Assembly (NCBI GenBank): GCA_903896615.1
Contig: CAITYM010000036.1
Coordinates: 1-64,000, forward strand
Source: an uncultured Burkholderiales bacterium
GTDB lineage: Bacteria > Pseudomonadota > Gammaproteobacteria > Burkholderiales > Burkholderiaceae_C
Direction of reading: 5' to 3'
Length of the DNA stretch: 64,000 nucleotides
Shown here: positions 49,185-62,059 of the stretch, piece by piece
Position numbering within the stretch: the stretch's first letter is position 1
Layout: every line of letters starts with the position of its first letter
Position numbers and translations under genes: made by a program
Notes under the pieces: generated by a model
What the model was told of the DNA's origin: nothing
The model's input: the letters and a program-made list of their open reading frames with translations, nothing else
Databases searched by the model: none

Positions 49185-49973
49185 GTGCTTAGATTCAAAA
49201 ACTTGGGTAGCGGAAGCACGGGCAATGCCACAGTTGTTGAAGCACAGTGCGGGATCCAGACCAATCGTATTTTGATCGACTGCGGTCTTGGCCTGAGAGA
49301 ACTTGAGCGACGTTTAATTCAGGCTGAATTAGCCCTTAACGACTTAGACGCGCTCTATATTACGCATGAACATGCTGATCACGTGGGCCACGCCAAACGA
49401 GTTGCAGGTTCTTTGGGTATTCCTGTTTGGATGAGTCAGGGAACTTGGCTTGCCTCAAACGGTCTAGACTGGGGTTTAAACGATAGCCAAATCAATATTG
49501 CCAGAGACACTGAAGTGATTGGTTTTGGAGCGTTGCAGATTACACCGTTCACCGTACCTCACGACGCTCGCGAGCCCCTTCAAGTCAAACTCTCCGACGG
49601 TGCAGTGAGCATGGGGATACTGACAGATTTAGGCCATGTGAGCGCCCATGTTGTCTCTCAACTAAAGGGATGTAATGCCCTGTTAATGGAGACCAACCAT
49701 GACACCCAGATGCTTCGCAAATCAGGGTATCCTCAATTCTTAAAAGACAGGATTTCAGGGCCACTTGGTCATCTCTCAAATGACTCTGCCTGTGAATTGG
49801 CACAAATTCTCAATCATCCTAGACTTGGGCAAGTCGTAGCTGCACATCTGAGCGAGAAAAATAATAGCCCTGAAATTGTTTTGGATTGTTTAAGCCGTGC
49901 ACTGGGACGCACGCGAGATGAGGTATGGGTTGCAGCCCCTGATACTGGATCTAGTTGGATTAACGTAAATTAG
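49185..49973 (+). CDS. Metallo-beta-lactamase fold hydrolase (YycJ-like)
   Basis: 262 residues. Begins LGSGSTGNATVVEA and carries the metal motif YITHEHADHVGHAKRV, then VPHDAREPLQVKL, LTDLGHVS and a late AAHLSEKNNSPE. These are typical of the YycJ/WalJ exonuclease-like branch. Start GTG. Follows dapA-bamC by 42 bp. Confidence 0.85.
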   Translation: MLRFKNLGSGSTGNATVVEAQCGIQTNRILIDCGLGLRELERRLIQAELALNDLDALYITHEHADHVGHAKRVAGSLGIPVWMSQGTWLASNGLDWGLNDSQINIARDTEVIGFGALQITPFTVPHDAREPLQVKLSDGAVSMGILTDLGHVSAHVVSQLKGCNALLMETNHDTQMLRKSGYPQFLKDRISGPLGHLSNDSACELAQILNHPRLGQVVAAHLSEKNNSPEIVLDCLSRALGRTRDEVWVAAPDTGSSWINVN

Positions 49974-50023
49974 TGGTATCCGTAGAGAACTTGCGAAAGA
50001 GTTAAAAAGCTTTGCGCAAATAA

Positions 50024-50047
50024 GTAAGCCACCCGAGGGTGGCTTAC
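50024..50047. terminator. Bidirectional hairpin terminator
   Basis: Perfect 11-bp inverted repeat, GTAAGCCACCC / GGGTGGCTTAC, between the convergent hydrolase and lipoprotein genes. No long T-run, but strength and position fit a shared terminator. Confidence 0.65.
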
Positions 50048-50066
50048 GCTTCTTGAGAAGTACGAA

Positions 50067-50264
50067 TTACTTCTTGTCAGCTGCAGGTGCTGCAGGTGCT
50101 GCTGCTGCGGGCGCTGCTGCGTCAGCTGCTGGTGCTGCAGGTGCTGCTGCAGGAGCTGCAGGTGCTTCAGCAGCAGGAGCTGCAGGAGCAGGAGGAGCTT
50201 CTTTTTTGCCACAAGCAACTAAAGCGATAGCTAACAAGCTTGCCAAGAGGAGCGATTTTTTCAT
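50067..50264 (-). CDS. Ala/Pro-rich small lipoprotein
   Basis: 65 residues. Signal peptide MKKSLLLASLLAIALVAC with Cys18 as the lipidation site (LVAC), then GKKEAPPAP and about 40 residues of almost only Ala and Pro, ending ADKK. The ATG at 50264 has AAGGA about 8 nt upstream. Low-complexity lipoproteins of this sort are common in Burkholderiales; the role is unknown, perhaps a flexible envelope spacer. The antisense open frame is a codon-composition artefact. Confidence 0.75.
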   Translation of the reverse strand: MKKSLLLASLLAIALVACGKKEAPPAPAAPAAEAPAAPAAAPAAPAADAAAPAAAAPAAPAADKK

Positions 50265-50445
50265 TTCGTAATTCCTTAATTTATATAGAGAAGAAAAATT
50301 TAAAAGCGTCACAGAGATCTGCGACTGAGCAGATGGACACTAATCCCCTCAACTCAGTTTTTTATTATAAGGGATTTCCAGGGCTATGCGTAAACCCTAT
50401 TGCCAGAAAAATTTATCCCGTCCTAAATTCTCATATTACTCAACT

Positions 50446-51609
50446 TTACAAAGAATGGGCCCAACCCGCATCTATCCAATTCTCAATCAAGCCTAGAGCA
50501 TCCTCTGAAGCCTTATCTAAGTCCTGGGCACGCAGTGTACGCTGATTAGCTAGTAGCCTCATCAAGCTTCTATCCTTGCCCGTAGCGCGCCAACTCTCCC
50601 CGTTTATAAAGACATGCAGCGCGTCGTAAAGCATTTTTGTTTGATCATCCAGTCGCACGCCCTCTGGACAGGGGTGTCTAGGTCTATTTCGTCGCACTTT
50701 TGAGCTTGAATCAGCGGTTGATTGAAACCAAACATGATCCTTGGGCTCACTCAAGGACTCCCCCAAAAGTCTGGCAAACACGCTAGGACGCTCAATCGTT
50801 TTAGCCAAAGCTTGCATCGCAAAATATTGCAAAGTATCAGGTATTTGCGCAGGATCCGCAACAGCACCTTGCATTGGATCAGCGTAGACCTTTGAATCCA
50901 TCAACTCCTCTACCTCATCGCCTAGCCTTAGTAATAAATCCCTTGCTAACTCATCGCTCTTAGGGGCTCGAAATCCAACGGAATAAGTCATACATTCACC
51001 CACTGCTACGCCCTCATGTGCATACCTTGGAGGCAAATACAGCATATCGCCCGGCTCTAATAAGTATTCTTTTTGGAACTTAAAGTCAGCCAAAATTTTG
51101 AGCGGAGTATCGTCGCGAAGGGTCAAGTCCTTTTGCTGACCAATTCGCCATAACCTTTGACCGCTGGCTTGGATCAAAAAAACGTCGTAACTATCAAAAT
51201 GCGGCCCAACGCCGCCGTTATTGGTGGCGTAACTGATCATCAAATCATCAAGGCGTGCATCCGGAATGAAACGAAATTGTCGGAGTATTTGAGCTGCTCG
51301 ATCATTGACCAAATCCACTCCCTGTACCAGCAGCGTCCAAGCTTCCCTGGTAAAGGAAGGTTTATCCCGTCCCCTAATGGGACCAGCTTGGACAGTCCAG
51401 GTGGAATGATCCCCATTAGATTGTTGCTGTACGAGCCTTGATTGGACTTCATCACTTTGGGCCAAACGGAACAATTCAGCACGACTCAATACAGGCTTAA
51501 AATCCTTGAATGCATTTTTAATCAGTAAAGGCTTTTTATGCCAGTACTTTTTCATAAATTCTTTGGGACTTAGGCCTGCAAGCATTGGAAGTGGCTGATT
51601 AATTTGCAT
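50446..51609 (-). CDS. Cupin-type 2-oxoglutarate oxygenase, RoxA/YcfD-like ribosomal hydroxylase
   Basis: 387 residues. MQINQPLPMLAGLSPKEFMK then KKYWHKKPLLIKNAF is the typical entry of the JmjC-like family. Iron ligands: His and Asp in VGPHFDSYDVFLIQASG and His in LPPRYAHEGVAVGE. In E. coli YcfD hydroxylates an Arg of ribosomal protein L16. The C-terminal winged-helix part is present. Divergent from the SlyD-like gene. Confidence 0.86.
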   Translation of the reverse strand: MQINQPLPMLAGLSPKEFMKKYWHKKPLLIKNAFKDFKPVLSRAELFRLAQSDEVQSRLVQQQSNGDHSTWTVQAGPIRGRDKPSFTREAWTLLVQGVDLVNDRAAQILRQFRFIPDARLDDLMISYATNNGGVGPHFDSYDVFLIQASGQRLWRIGQQKDLTLRDDTPLKILADFKFQKEYLLEPGDMLYLPPRYAHEGVAVGECMTYSVGFRAPKSDELARDLLLRLGDEVEELMDSKVYADPMQGAVADPAQIPDTLQYFAMQALAKTIERPSVFARLLGESLSEPKDHVWFQSTADSSSKVRRNRPRHPCPEGVRLDDQTKMLYDALHVFINGESWRATGKDRSLMRLLANQRTLRAQDLDKASEDALGLIENWIDAGWAHSL

Positions 51610-51733
51610 AGTATTTGAATTTTCAAAATATTCGGATGAACTGATCGCTGAGATTAAACTGAGTTAAGCTTAGCTGAAGTTCTTTGATGTTAGAAGTCTT
51701 ATTAATTGAATTTTTACATTTTCTACAAAAATT

Positions 51734-52258
51734 ATGGAAATAGCATCTCAATGCGTCGTCGCTTTATCCTGGACTCTAAAGGACACTTTAGGTGAGACTT
51801 TGGATCAACTCGATGAACCTGTGGAGTTTTTTGTCGGGGGCGATGATTTACTTGTCAAAATAGAGGAAGCACTGATGGGTTATAGCGCCGGTGAGAGTCT
51901 GGACCTTCACTTAGAACCCGAAGAGGCGTTTGGCGATTATGATGAGATGCTTGTTTTTCTAGAAAAAAGATCTCTCTTCCCCCCTGAGCTTGAGGAGGGT
52001 ATGACTATTGAAGGACATGCACTGCCCGCTGGTTGCAACCCTCAGGCACCAAAGGATTTGTTCTATACGGTCACCGAGATTTATCCTGAGCACGTGGTTT
52101 TGGACGGCAATCATCCACTCGCTGGCATCGCCCTCAGAATTCACATCAAAATTGAAGGAGTGCGCGCGGCAAGTGACGAAGAACTAGAGACACAAAGTAT
52201 GGGGAGCGGTTTCTTCAAAATCATTCCACAAGCCCCTGGAAGCACTCAGTTGCACTAA
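51734..52258 (+). CDS. FKBP-type peptidyl-prolyl isomerase, SlyD-like
   Basis: 174 residues. FKBP pattern with an inserted chaperone flap: DQLDEPVEFFVGGDDLLVKI, EEALMGYSAGESLDL, EPEEAFGDYDE, then VLDGNHPLAGIALRIHI. No His-rich nickel-binding tail, so a chaperone/isomerase role is likelier than nickel handling. dut follows by 98 bp. Confidence 0.85.
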   Translation: MEIASQCVVALSWTLKDTLGETLDQLDEPVEFFVGGDDLLVKIEEALMGYSAGESLDLHLEPEEAFGDYDEMLVFLEKRSLFPPELEEGMTIEGHALPAGCNPQAPKDLFYTVTEIYPEHVVLDGNHPLAGIALRIHIKIEGVRAASDEELETQSMGSGFFKIIPQAPGSTQLH

Positions 52259-52356
52259 GTTGAGCAAGCACAAAAACAAATGCTGTCCCATGCTTTAACT
52301 AAACAGAAAAGTCAGCAGGGTCATTAGCGATTCAACCAATCAGAAATTCAATTCAA

Positions 52357-52839
52357 ATGTCACAAGAATATCAATTTGAAATCACTGTCCTTGATCAACG
52401 ACTCAATGAGTGGGGGCTCCCTAAGTATCAAACCCCTCAATCTGCAGGAATTGATTTAATTGCTTGTCTTGAAGAGCCTTTGCTCCTTTTGCCACAACAG
52501 GCTGCTGTGTTGGTGCCGACTGGAATTGCCATTCATATGAATGCACCGGGAGTTTGCTCCTTTATTCTCCCCCGCTCAGGGCTTGGGCATAAAAAAGGAC
52601 TGATACTAGGTAACGGTACTGGAGTGATTGACGCGGACTACAGGGAACAATGTTTCATTAGTGTTTGGAACCGCAATCCAAGTTCGAGCAATCAAACGAT
52701 TGTGATTAATCCGGGTGAGCGAATTGCACAAATGGTCTTCTTGCCTGTCATCAGGCCTGCATTCAAAATTGTTGACGCCTTCACGCATACAAGCGAGAGA
52801 AACGGAGGATTTGGCTCTACTGGAATTAAAGCAAAGTAA
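52357..52839 (+). CDS. dut: dUTP diphosphatase
   Basis: 160 residues. All five trimeric dUTPase motifs are present: SAGIDLIA, PRSGLGHKKG, GVIDADYREQ, GERIAQMVF and NGGFGSTG. Hydrolyses dUTP to dUMP, keeping uracil out of DNA and feeding dTMP synthesis. The adjacent convergent coaBC gene is the usual partner region (dut-coaBC). Confidence 0.96.
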   Translation: MSQEYQFEITVLDQRLNEWGLPKYQTPQSAGIDLIACLEEPLLLLPQQAAVLVPTGIAIHMNAPGVCSFILPRSGLGHKKGLILGNGTGVIDADYREQCFISVWNRNPSSSNQTIVINPGERIAQMVFLPVIRPAFKIVDAFTHTSERNGGFGSTGIKAK

Positions 52840-52862
52840 TCCCAGTCAGAGGCCTCATTTAG

Positions 52863-54077
52863 CTACTTTGAAATTCTGGATGCAATCTCATTAACTAGCT
52901 CGAGACTTAAATCGTCTTTGCTTGCCCAACCTAGTTGACGCGTACCTGACTCGTCAACAAGTAGTAAAGAATTTTCATCAAGTCCAAAGGTTTGAGGTCC
53001 TAAATTTGCCACCAACAAAGGCACCCCTTTGGCTTGCCGTTTAGCGATTGCGAGTTGCTCCAAATTCTCACTCTCAGCAGCAAATCCTACACAATATAGC
53101 TTACCACTTTGGGCTCTAGTGCTCATGGTCACTGATTTCAAAATATCTGGGTTTTCTACTAAATCAAGCTTAGGAAGGGACTTATCCCTCGCCTTTTTAA
53201 TCTTTTGATCCACTGTTGTTCGAACTCGCCAATCCGCCACTGCTGCTGTCGCAACAAACACGTCCGAGGAATCTACCCGCGCAAGCGTTTCATCATACAT
53301 TTGCTGCCCTGAGGTGACACTAATTCGTTTAACACCGAAGGGAGTTTCAAGCGCAACGAGGCCGCTAATTAGAGTCACATCGGCCCCTGCACGCCAACAA
53401 GCCCGGGCAATAGCGAATCCCATCTTGCCGCTGGACAAATTAGTGATCCCCCGCACCGGATCAATAGCCTCATAGGTTGGCCCAGCCGTAATGAGGAGCC
53501 TGCGGCCATTGAGCACTTTAGCCGTAAAGTGCGCTCTCAATCCCTCAAGGATCTGTTCGGGCTCCAACATCCTGCCGTCGCCGACCTCGCCGCAGGCCTG
53601 ATCACCGGCGGCTACATCCAAGACGAAGGCCCCATCGGCTTTTAACTGTTCAATATTTCGCTGTGTCGCCGGATTAGCCCACATTTCTTTATTCATGGCC
53701 GGGGCTATGATCATTGGCACTTGTTCAATAGGCCTGGCCAAACACATGAGGCTGAGTAAATCATCAGCTCTTCCGTGTAGTAATTTAGCTACAAATTCGG
53801 CACTTGCTGGCGCAATCAAAATAGCATCCGCCTCTCTTGAGAGGTTGATGTGAGCCATATTATTGCCCTCACGGGGGTCCCACTGGGAGACAAAAACGGG
53901 GCGTCCAGATAAGGCCTGCATGGTGACGGGGGTAATAAACTGAGTCGCACCCTCGCTCATGACCACTTGGACGCTGGCCCCCTCCTTAATTAAGGCGCGA
54001 CAAAGCTCGGCTGCTTTATAACAAGCAATACCACCGGTGAGGCCCAAAACAAAATGTTTATTTTTCAACTGTTTCAT
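52863..54077 (-). CDS. coaBC: Phosphopantothenoylcysteine synthetase/decarboxylase
   Basis: 404 residues, bifunctional in coenzyme A synthesis. The flavin decarboxylase half has LGLTGGIACYKAAEL, PAMNKEMWANPATQ and DQACGEVGDGRML; the synthetase half has ITAGPTYEAIDPVRGITNLS then SGKMG. I chose ATG at 54077 (MKQLKNKHFVLG), since the ATG at 54101 adds 8 residues without support. Divergent from pyrG with only 74 bp between starts, so promoters overlap. Confidence 0.93.
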   Translation of the reverse strand: MKQLKNKHFVLGLTGGIACYKAAELCRALIKEGASVQVVMSEGATQFITPVTMQALSGRPVFVSQWDPREGNNMAHINLSREADAILIAPASAEFVAKLLHGRADDLLSLMCLARPIEQVPMIIAPAMNKEMWANPATQRNIEQLKADGAFVLDVAAGDQACGEVGDGRMLEPEQILEGLRAHFTAKVLNGRRLLITAGPTYEAIDPVRGITNLSSGKMGFAIARACWRAGADVTLISGLVALETPFGVKRISVTSGQQMYDETLARVDSSDVFVATAAVADWRVRTTVDQKIKKARDKSLPKLDLVENPDILKSVTMSTRAQSGKLYCVGFAAESENLEQLAIAKRQAKGVPLLVANLGPQTFGLDENSLLLVDESGTRQLGWASKDDLSLELVNEIASRISK

Positions 54078-54079
54078 GA

Positions 54080-58129
<4,050 letters not shown>

Positions 58130-58147
58130 ACTTGATAATATAGCAAC

Positions 58148-58183
58148 CTACTCGCTGCATCGCTCTCAATCCGCAGCGAGTAG
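58148..58183 (+). terminator. Hairpin between eno and ftsB
   Basis: Perfect 11-bp inverted repeat CTACTCGCTGC / GCAGCGAGTAG with a 14-nt loop, 19 bp after the eno stop. No immediate T-run; a short TTTTT lies 18 bp further. It may partly terminate or stabilise the eno transcript. Confidence 0.55.
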
Positions 58184-58230
58184 AAATCCTCTAACCCGGC
58201 TTTTTACTTAACCATCTCTTTGTGTAAAAA

Positions 58231-58503
58231 ATGTTTCGTCCATTACCCATAATCTTGATCAGTTTGCTAGTCATTTTGCAAGCGCAGCTGTGGTTTGGGC
58301 GGGGCAGTATTCCTGAGGTTATGAGACTGAGTCAACGACTTGAGGTTCAATCCCAAAAGAACGTGCAACATGAGCTCGCAATTGAGCGGATGCGCGCAGA
58401 GCTCACAGATCTTCAAATAGGTTTAGAAATGGTTGAAGACCGTGCCAGAAACGAATTGGGTATGGTCAAATCAAATGAGATTTTTGTTCAAATCTCCAAA
58501 TAA
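58231..58503 (+). CDS. ftsB: Cell-division protein FtsB
   Basis: 90 residues. One N-terminal membrane segment (IILISLLVILQAQLWFG), then a coiled coil ending in DRARNELGMVKSNEIFVQI, the conserved FtsB end that contacts FtsQ and FtsL in the divisome. Position after eno is the usual one. Confidence 0.93.
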   Translation: MFRPLPIILISLLVILQAQLWFGRGSIPEVMRLSQRLEVQSQKNVQHELAIERMRAELTDLQIGLEMVEDRARNELGMVKSNEIFVQISK

Positions 58504-58509
58504 TTTAGC

Positions 58510-59172
58510 TTGTCCAACCTCTTTATTGATTTACTGGGCGAGCACGAACATATTGTGCAAGCGGTTCGTGCGCATTTATTAGAACAATTACGATCTAATT
58601 TGCATCTTAAATACTCACCCAGACCGGGTACTGACTTACAAACTAATATTGAAACGACCGAACTACCCGGTTTATTTATTGATTGCTATTCAAATTCGCT
58701 TGGAAATAGAGCGGCCAATAATCTAGCCAACGCATCAGATTGGCTTCACAAAGCTCCCTCACTCGGCGCTTTAAATCGAATTCTTTTTCTAATCTGCCCA
58801 ACTGAATTTGCAAGTGAAGATGAAAAACCGCTAGAAATTTGGCGCACACTAATTGAGCAATCGGAAATTAAAAGAGCGTCTTTAAAAAGCAACTCCCCCT
58901 TTAAGCAATCCCTTCAAATCATTAGAGGATTTTGGGAGTCTCCAGCCACGCCGGGTCTAGAGCACTCACTCTTGCTGAGAAATGCGGCATATGCATTTGC
59001 AAATGTCACCCAACATTTGATTAAAAAAATCAACACAGAAGATAATAAAACTGAGCGCTTTAGGCCAATACCGCTGTCGAGGAACAATTACAACTTTGTA
59101 GCCTGCGAGAAATGCAGCGATCCAGAGTGTGAACACAAATTATTTGGGTTCCTCAATTCCGGACAGCTTTAA
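58510..59172 (+). CDS. Unrecognised 220-residue protein with C-terminal Cys/His cluster
   Basis: Starts at TTG 6 bp after ftsB, without a ribosome site. Mixed helical/strand composition; RILFLICPTEFASEDEK near 90 is a buried strand. The C-terminus holds C-x2-C-x4-C-x-H (Cys199, Cys202, Cys207, His209) in ACEKCSDPECEHKLF, suggesting a small zinc site. No signal peptide or membrane segment. I do not recognise the family; it is attached to a core operon. Confidence 0.7.
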   Translation: MSNLFIDLLGEHEHIVQAVRAHLLEQLRSNLHLKYSPRPGTDLQTNIETTELPGLFIDCYSNSLGNRAANNLANASDWLHKAPSLGALNRILFLICPTEFASEDEKPLEIWRTLIEQSEIKRASLKSNSPFKQSLQIIRGFWESPATPGLEHSLLLRNAAYAFANVTQHLIKKINTEDNKTERFRPIPLSRNNYNFVACEKCSDPECEHKLFGFLNSGQL

Positions 59173-59200
59173 TATTTAATGCATAGAGAAAACCAAGCAT

Positions 59201-60223
59201 TTAATCAGCAGTTATATGTGCGTCGGCAATAGTTTTCTTCCAACGCACTGTATCACTTGCTACTAATTGCCCCAGTTGTTCGGGGGTGCTTAACTGGACC
59301 TTTAAGCCCTGGGCAGCGAGTTGCTCTTGAACATCAGGCATGGCCAGTACCGCAGTGATGTCTTTCACAAGTCGGCTCACAATCTCTGGGGATGTTTTAG
59401 GTGGCGCGAACATGGCGTACCACGCGTCGACCGCATCCATAAAGTCAACGCCCTGCTCTTTGAATGTTGCAACATTAGGAAGTATTGACTCTCGCTGGCT
59501 ACCAGTTACAGCAAGCATTTTTAGTTTACCGGCCTTCACATTTGGCAGCATTGAGTGGACACTTGCAAACATCATTTGAACCTGCCCTCCAAGTAAATCT
59601 GTTGTAGCCCCACTTATTCCTTTATAGGGCACATGAAGCATATCCAGTCCAAACTGTAACTTCATAAGCTCCATCGCCAAATGATGCGGAGTGCCGTTTC
59701 CCGGCGATCCAAAGTTGTATTGACCCGGATGAGCTTTAACGAGTTGGATCAATGACTTTAAATCATTAGCAGGAACTTGTGGGTTGGTTACTATGGCAAA
59801 GTTAGCAACCGTCATTTTCATCACCGGAGTGAAATCAAGCACAGGATCAAAGGGGGGCTTCTTATATAAATTAGGAGCCATGGTGATGGTATTAATCGCC
59901 ATGAGGAGCGTATATCCATCGGGCTGTGCTTTAGATACATAGTCTGCACCAATATTGCCACTAGCACCTGCCCTATTATCCACAATCACGGCCTGCTTCC
60001 AACGCTCTGCTAATTTAGGTTGAATGATTCGAGCAACAATATCGCTACCCGATCCTGCAGTAAAGGGCACAACAATAGTTACCAACCGCTCAGGATAAAC
60101 GCCACCTGCGTGGGCTTGGATCTGGCTTTGGAGCGCAAACAGCACAAGTGATGCAAATGCAAACAATCCAAGGTTTTTAAGTTGATGCAAACGTGGGTTC
60201 AATGCGATAAATACTTTAGACAT
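59201..60223 (-). CDS. Bug/TctC-family periplasmic solute-binding protein
   Basis: 340 residues. Signal peptide about 1-38 (hydrophobic LFAFASLVLFALQS, then AHA). The mature protein has PERLVTIVVPFTAGSGSD, IVDNRAGASGNIGADYV and GSPGNGTPHHLAMELMK, all typical of Bug proteins that bind carboxylates. I chose the second ATG (60223), which sits 6 nt after AAGAGG; the first ATG abuts that site. No TctA/TctB permease is adjacent. Follows an amidohydrolase on the same strand. Confidence 0.9.
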   Translation of the reverse strand: MSKVFIALNPRLHQLKNLGLFAFASLVLFALQSQIQAHAGGVYPERLVTIVVPFTAGSGSDIVARIIQPKLAERWKQAVIVDNRAGASGNIGADYVSKAQPDGYTLLMAINTITMAPNLYKKPPFDPVLDFTPVMKMTVANFAIVTNPQVPANDLKSLIQLVKAHPGQYNFGSPGNGTPHHLAMELMKLQFGLDMLHVPYKGISGATTDLLGGQVQMMFASVHSMLPNVKAGKLKMLAVTGSQRESILPNVATFKEQGVDFMDAVDAWYAMFAPPKTSPEIVSRLVKDITAVLAMPDVQEQLAAQGLKVQLSTPEQLGQLVASDTVRWKKTIADAHITAD

Positions 60224-60345
60224 AGTCATCCTCTTAATTGGGTAAGCAGTTCAGTGATTGGATATATAAAATGAAATGCCTCGTCCCAAGGGGTCGAGGG
60301 TTTACGGTGCAACTTTTAAATTTAGATCTATGAGCCGTTGTTTTC

Positions 60346-61368
60346 TTATGGTTCACTCCATCCTAAAAGCTTAAAGGCATTACCAAAATATATGCGTCTA
60401 GCATCTTCAACGGGAAGGTTTAGAGTATCTATGGAACGAATACCCTCTCTGATAAACATGGGGCCTTCCTCGGGATCAAAGGGACAATCACTAGCGAACA
60501 CCACATGCTCTGGTCCAAAAAAATCAAGACCACAACGAAGTGCAGAAGACGATCCGCCCAGCACCGTATCACCATAAAACATTTTGAAATATTCCATAGG
60601 TTTTTTCTTGAGATTCTTAAGCACCTCTGATTCAGTTTTATCTCCACTACGTGAGCCTAGTTGAGCCCAAAGTGTCTCTGCCCGTCCTGAAAAATAAGGC
60701 AACATTCCACCACAGTGATGAGTAATGAGCTTTAAATCTGGCAGGCGATCAAACAGTCCAGAAAACACCATGCGTGACATTGCAACGCTAGTTTCAAAAG
60801 GCCAACCAAGTACTTGCCAGATCTCATATTTGGAACGGTCTTCGCTTTCATAATCGGGCTTACTACCGGGTCGAGTGGGATGCATCCACACGGGCAAATG
60901 GTAGTGATTGGTGATGCGCTCGAATACGGGAAAGATGTCCTCATGATCTAGTGCCTTACCATTTGCGTGTGTCAGCACTTGTACACCTTTTGCACCAAGG
61001 TGCTCAATCGCGTAGTCCATCTCCTCTATAGCGGCTTTAGGATTATTCATAGGCAATGAAGCTACAAATGTGGGGAACTGATTGGGCCACTGTGCACAAA
61101 TTTCTGCCATGCCAACATTTGCAACTCGTGCATACTGTGGGGACTCCTCAGGCCCACCTAACATCTCAGGGGACGGTACTGCTAGGGAGATGATTTGTTG
61201 CACGTCAGGCCAAGTTTTGAGCATCTCTACCCGTGCAGGCATGTCCCAAAGTATTTTCAAGTTAGACATTCTTTTAACCATACCAGGTTCACGCCCGTGC
61301 TTCTTAACAAGCTCTAGGTATGCGGGTGGCATAACGTGATTATAAATATCAATTTTCGGCGTGTTCAA
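60346..61368 (-). CDS. Amidohydrolase-2 family metal-dependent hydrolase/decarboxylase
   Basis: 340 residues, TIM-barrel amidohydrolase family 2 (ACMSD-like). Expected metal ligands: the N-terminal HxH is here Tyr9-Asn-His11 (KIDIYNHVMP); later His in PVWMHPTRPGS and ITHHCGG, and Asp in VFASDCPFDPEEG. Likely acts on an aromatic-derived acid. TTG start with AGGGA about 7 nt upstream. The downstream Bug protein suggests uptake and breakdown of the same compound (inference). Confidence 0.8.
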   Translation of the reverse strand: MNTPKIDIYNHVMPPAYLELVKKHGREPGMVKRMSNLKILWDMPARVEMLKTWPDVQQIISLAVPSPEMLGGPEESPQYARVANVGMAEICAQWPNQFPTFVASLPMNNPKAAIEEMDYAIEHLGAKGVQVLTHANGKALDHEDIFPVFERITNHYHLPVWMHPTRPGSKPDYESEDRSKYEIWQVLGWPFETSVAMSRMVFSGLFDRLPDLKLITHHCGGMLPYFSGRAETLWAQLGSRSGDKTESEVLKNLKKKPMEYFKMFYGDTVLGGSSSALRCGLDFFGPEHVVFASDCPFDPEEGPMFIREGIRSIDTLNLPVEDARRIYFGNAFKLLGWSEP

Positions 61369-61472
61369 TTCAATTCCCTAAGACGATTATGGGTATGGTG
61401 CTTAATTAAATTCTTATGAAGCAAGCTAACCTTATATTGCTATATCGTCTCACAAAATCTGTGAATTGAACA

Positions 61473-61501
61473 TTAATAGATACCCGTAATCGTTAATAGA
61501 T
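61473..61501. promoter_or_regulatory. Paired direct repeat TTAATAGAT, 20-bp spacing
   Basis: Exact copies at 61473-61481 and 61493-61501, two helical turns apart, about 105-135 bp upstream of the amidohydrolase start. Suits a dimeric regulator. Confidence 0.4.
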
Positions 61502-61527
61502 TTTGATTACATGTTTTTGTTTTTATC

Positions 61528-61560
61528 AATTGATTTGAAGAATTGATATCGAATATTGAT
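61528..61560. promoter_or_regulatory. Triple AATTGAT-type repeat, 13-bp period
   Basis: AATTGAT at 61528 and 61541 and TATTGAT at 61554, in exact 13-bp phase, next to the paired repeat. Candidate iterated binding site. Confidence 0.35.
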
Positions 61561-62059
61561 CCCCTACGCGCAGTTATGTAGAGCTTACATTGACAGCATC
61601 GACAAGGTGTCAAATCGTTGTGTGTCAAAGTAAATTGCGGCGAATCAAACTTGGTAAAACTAATGAGATGTAATGAATTTTTTATTCGTTTAAATAGGTT
61701 AATTGAAGACTCGCTTTTAGCCTTCAAACAAATGAAATGCCGATAGATAAGAAGTGCAATGTAAGGAGCACCTTTCCCAGAGCATTAAAGTCGAATCAAG
61801 TAAAACAAAGAAAGAGGGGGCGTAATTGAAGAAAAAGATAGGAAATATAGCGACTTAAGACTTTTTCTGAATCGCAATGTTTGTTGATGTACAGACCGCT
61901 TGTACCCTTTCAATTAAAGTGGTAGCTCACTGAGGTAGATAGCTGATGATTGAAACGGATTTTTCTTATACCCCACTTTAAAGAACATGCAATCAGTCTT
62001 CGTTTTGACGTCTAAATCTACAGGGAATTTACAGATCAATGGAAATAAAAGGATAGAAA

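Larger units (their letters stand above)
61369..62059. other. Long divergent intergenic region with iterated repeats
   Basis: About 690 bp without a gene; a minus-strand frame at 61473-61727 has no protein-like features. It holds the repeats listed separately, and AAGGA just before the ferritin-like gene. Confidence 0.5.

Noticed and set aside
50053-50271. Plus-strand Ala/Gly-rich frame
   Set aside because: Antisense of the Ala/Pro lipoprotein; GC-rich triplets keep the opposite frame open.
61473-61727. 84-codon minus-strand frame in the spacer
   Set aside because: No ribosome site, no domain-like pattern, and it covers the iterated repeats.
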